Below, piece after piece: positions 63,613-64,000 of a DNA stretch of 64,000 nt. The position numbers and the translations under genes are program-made. This stretch comes from Myxococcales bacterium (GTDB lineage Bacteria; Myxococcota_A; Polyangia; Polyangiales; Polyangiaceae), in the NCBI GenBank assembly GCA_005777185.1, contig SXNL01000061.1:1-64000 (forward strand), in the 5' to 3' direction. The notes beneath the pieces are model-generated. The model saw nothing but the letters and a program-made list of their open reading frames with translations. It did not search any database and was not told the origin of the DNA. The first letter of the stretch is position 1. Each line of letters starts with the position of its first letter.

Positions 63613-64000
63613 TGACCCACCCCAACCACGCCCGCCTGGCGGCGGTGTACGGGAGACGGCCCGTCGTCCTCGCGCCGATGGAGGATGTGACGGACGTCGT
63701 CTTCCGCCGCCTCTGCCGGAGCGTCGGTGCGGACGTCGCGATGACCGAGTTCGTCAACGTCGAGGGCCTCCTCCGCGGCTGCCGGAACGCGAAGCGGAAG
63801 ATCCGCCTCGCCGACGATGACCGTGACACCGCCATCCAGATCTATGGCGCCGATCCGGACCGCCTCGCCGAGGCCGCGGAGGTCGCGGAGGCCGCCGAGC
63901 CGTTCTTCATCGACGTCAACTGCGGCTGCTGGGTGCCCAAGATCGCGGGCCGGGGAGCGGGCGCGGGCTGGCTGCGCGATCCGGAGAAGATGGTCGAGAT
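63612..64000 (+). CDS. tRNA-dihydrouridine synthase, N-terminal part (cut by the window edge)
   Basis: The first 129 residues of a Dus-family flavoenzyme. Diagnostic parts are VLAPMEDVTDVVFRRLCR (FMN site), MTEFVNVEGLL, QIYGADPDRLAEAA and the catalytic cysteine in IDVNCGCW (C106). The family usually has GCP after the cysteine; here it is GCW. It reduces uridine in tRNA with NADPH. The gene continues beyond the right edge, so completeness cannot be judged. Confidence 0.88.
   Translation, partial: MTHPNHARLAAVYGRRPVVLAPMEDVTDVVFRRLCRSVGADVAMTEFVNVEGLLRGCRNAKRKIRLADDDRDTAIQIYGADPDRLAEAAEVAEAAEPFFIDVNCGCWVPKIAGRGAGAGWLRDPEKMVE

Overview
The window is GC-rich, densely packed bacterial DNA that most resembles Myxococcota (probably the Polyangia/Sorangiineae side). 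The evidence is gene content: two secreted proteins end in MYXO-CTERM-type sorting tails (Cys, transmembrane helix, Arg cluster). There are also many lipoproteins with Ser/Gly/Ala-rich linkers, a Ser/Thr kinase with an extracytoplasmic tail, a three-PAS hybrid histidine kinase, and mosaic kelch/EGF-like surface proteins. No rRNA, tRNA, CRISPR array or insertion sequence was recognised. Base composition and codon use look even throughout, so nothing suggests a recent island.

Layout. 1-1.8 kb: MacA/MacB-type exporter genes (ATPase cut by the left edge). 2.1-15.2 kb: mostly single genes, comprising a DUF3105 lipoprotein, an SDR, a large kelch/EGF surface protein, a double-hotdog protein, an alpha/beta hydrolase, a lipoprotein, a divergent DoxX/LysR pair with a clear operator, a beta-propeller protein and a frameshifted MYXO-CTERM protein. 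15.36-22.6 kb: a nine-gene, translationally coupled operon encoding a small type II fatty-acid/polyketide-like pathway (aminotransferase, radical SAM/SPASM, FabZ-like dehydratase, a ketosynthase-like protein lacking the catalytic Cys, an active ketosynthase, ketoreductase, nitroreductase, ACP). It faces a His-rich membrane protein and an ABC-2 exporter (22.7-25.6 kb). 25.7-33.1 kb: P-type ATPase, GH31 lipoprotein and CBM9-like lipoprotein, coupled start-to-stop. 33.2-40.7 kb: Ser/Thr kinase, LolC/E-like permease with a large insertion, a repeat-rich GAF protein and a sensor histidine kinase. 40.9-42.0 kb: a tandem-RRM RNA-binding protein and rpmG. 42.2-47.8 kb: the rod-shape operon mreB-mreC-mreD-mrdA-rodA, closed by a hairpin. 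48-49.4 kb: a haem plus copper monooxygenase-like lipoprotein. 49.4-58 kb: two DUF4139 proteins divergent from a TerB-MoxR-DUF58-membrane protein operon. 58.1-64 kb: hybrid kinase, PHP-type lipoprotein and a partial tRNA-dihydrouridine synthase.

The most unexpected observation is not a gene. A short palindrome, TGTA-N3-TACA, occurs six times exactly and twice with one mismatch in 64 kb. It lies both between genes and inside coding sequence. Inside genes it is written with runs of rare A/T-ending codons, which suggests selection on the DNA itself. The second point of interest is the 15-22 kb operon, whose gene combination I do not recognise as a described pathway.
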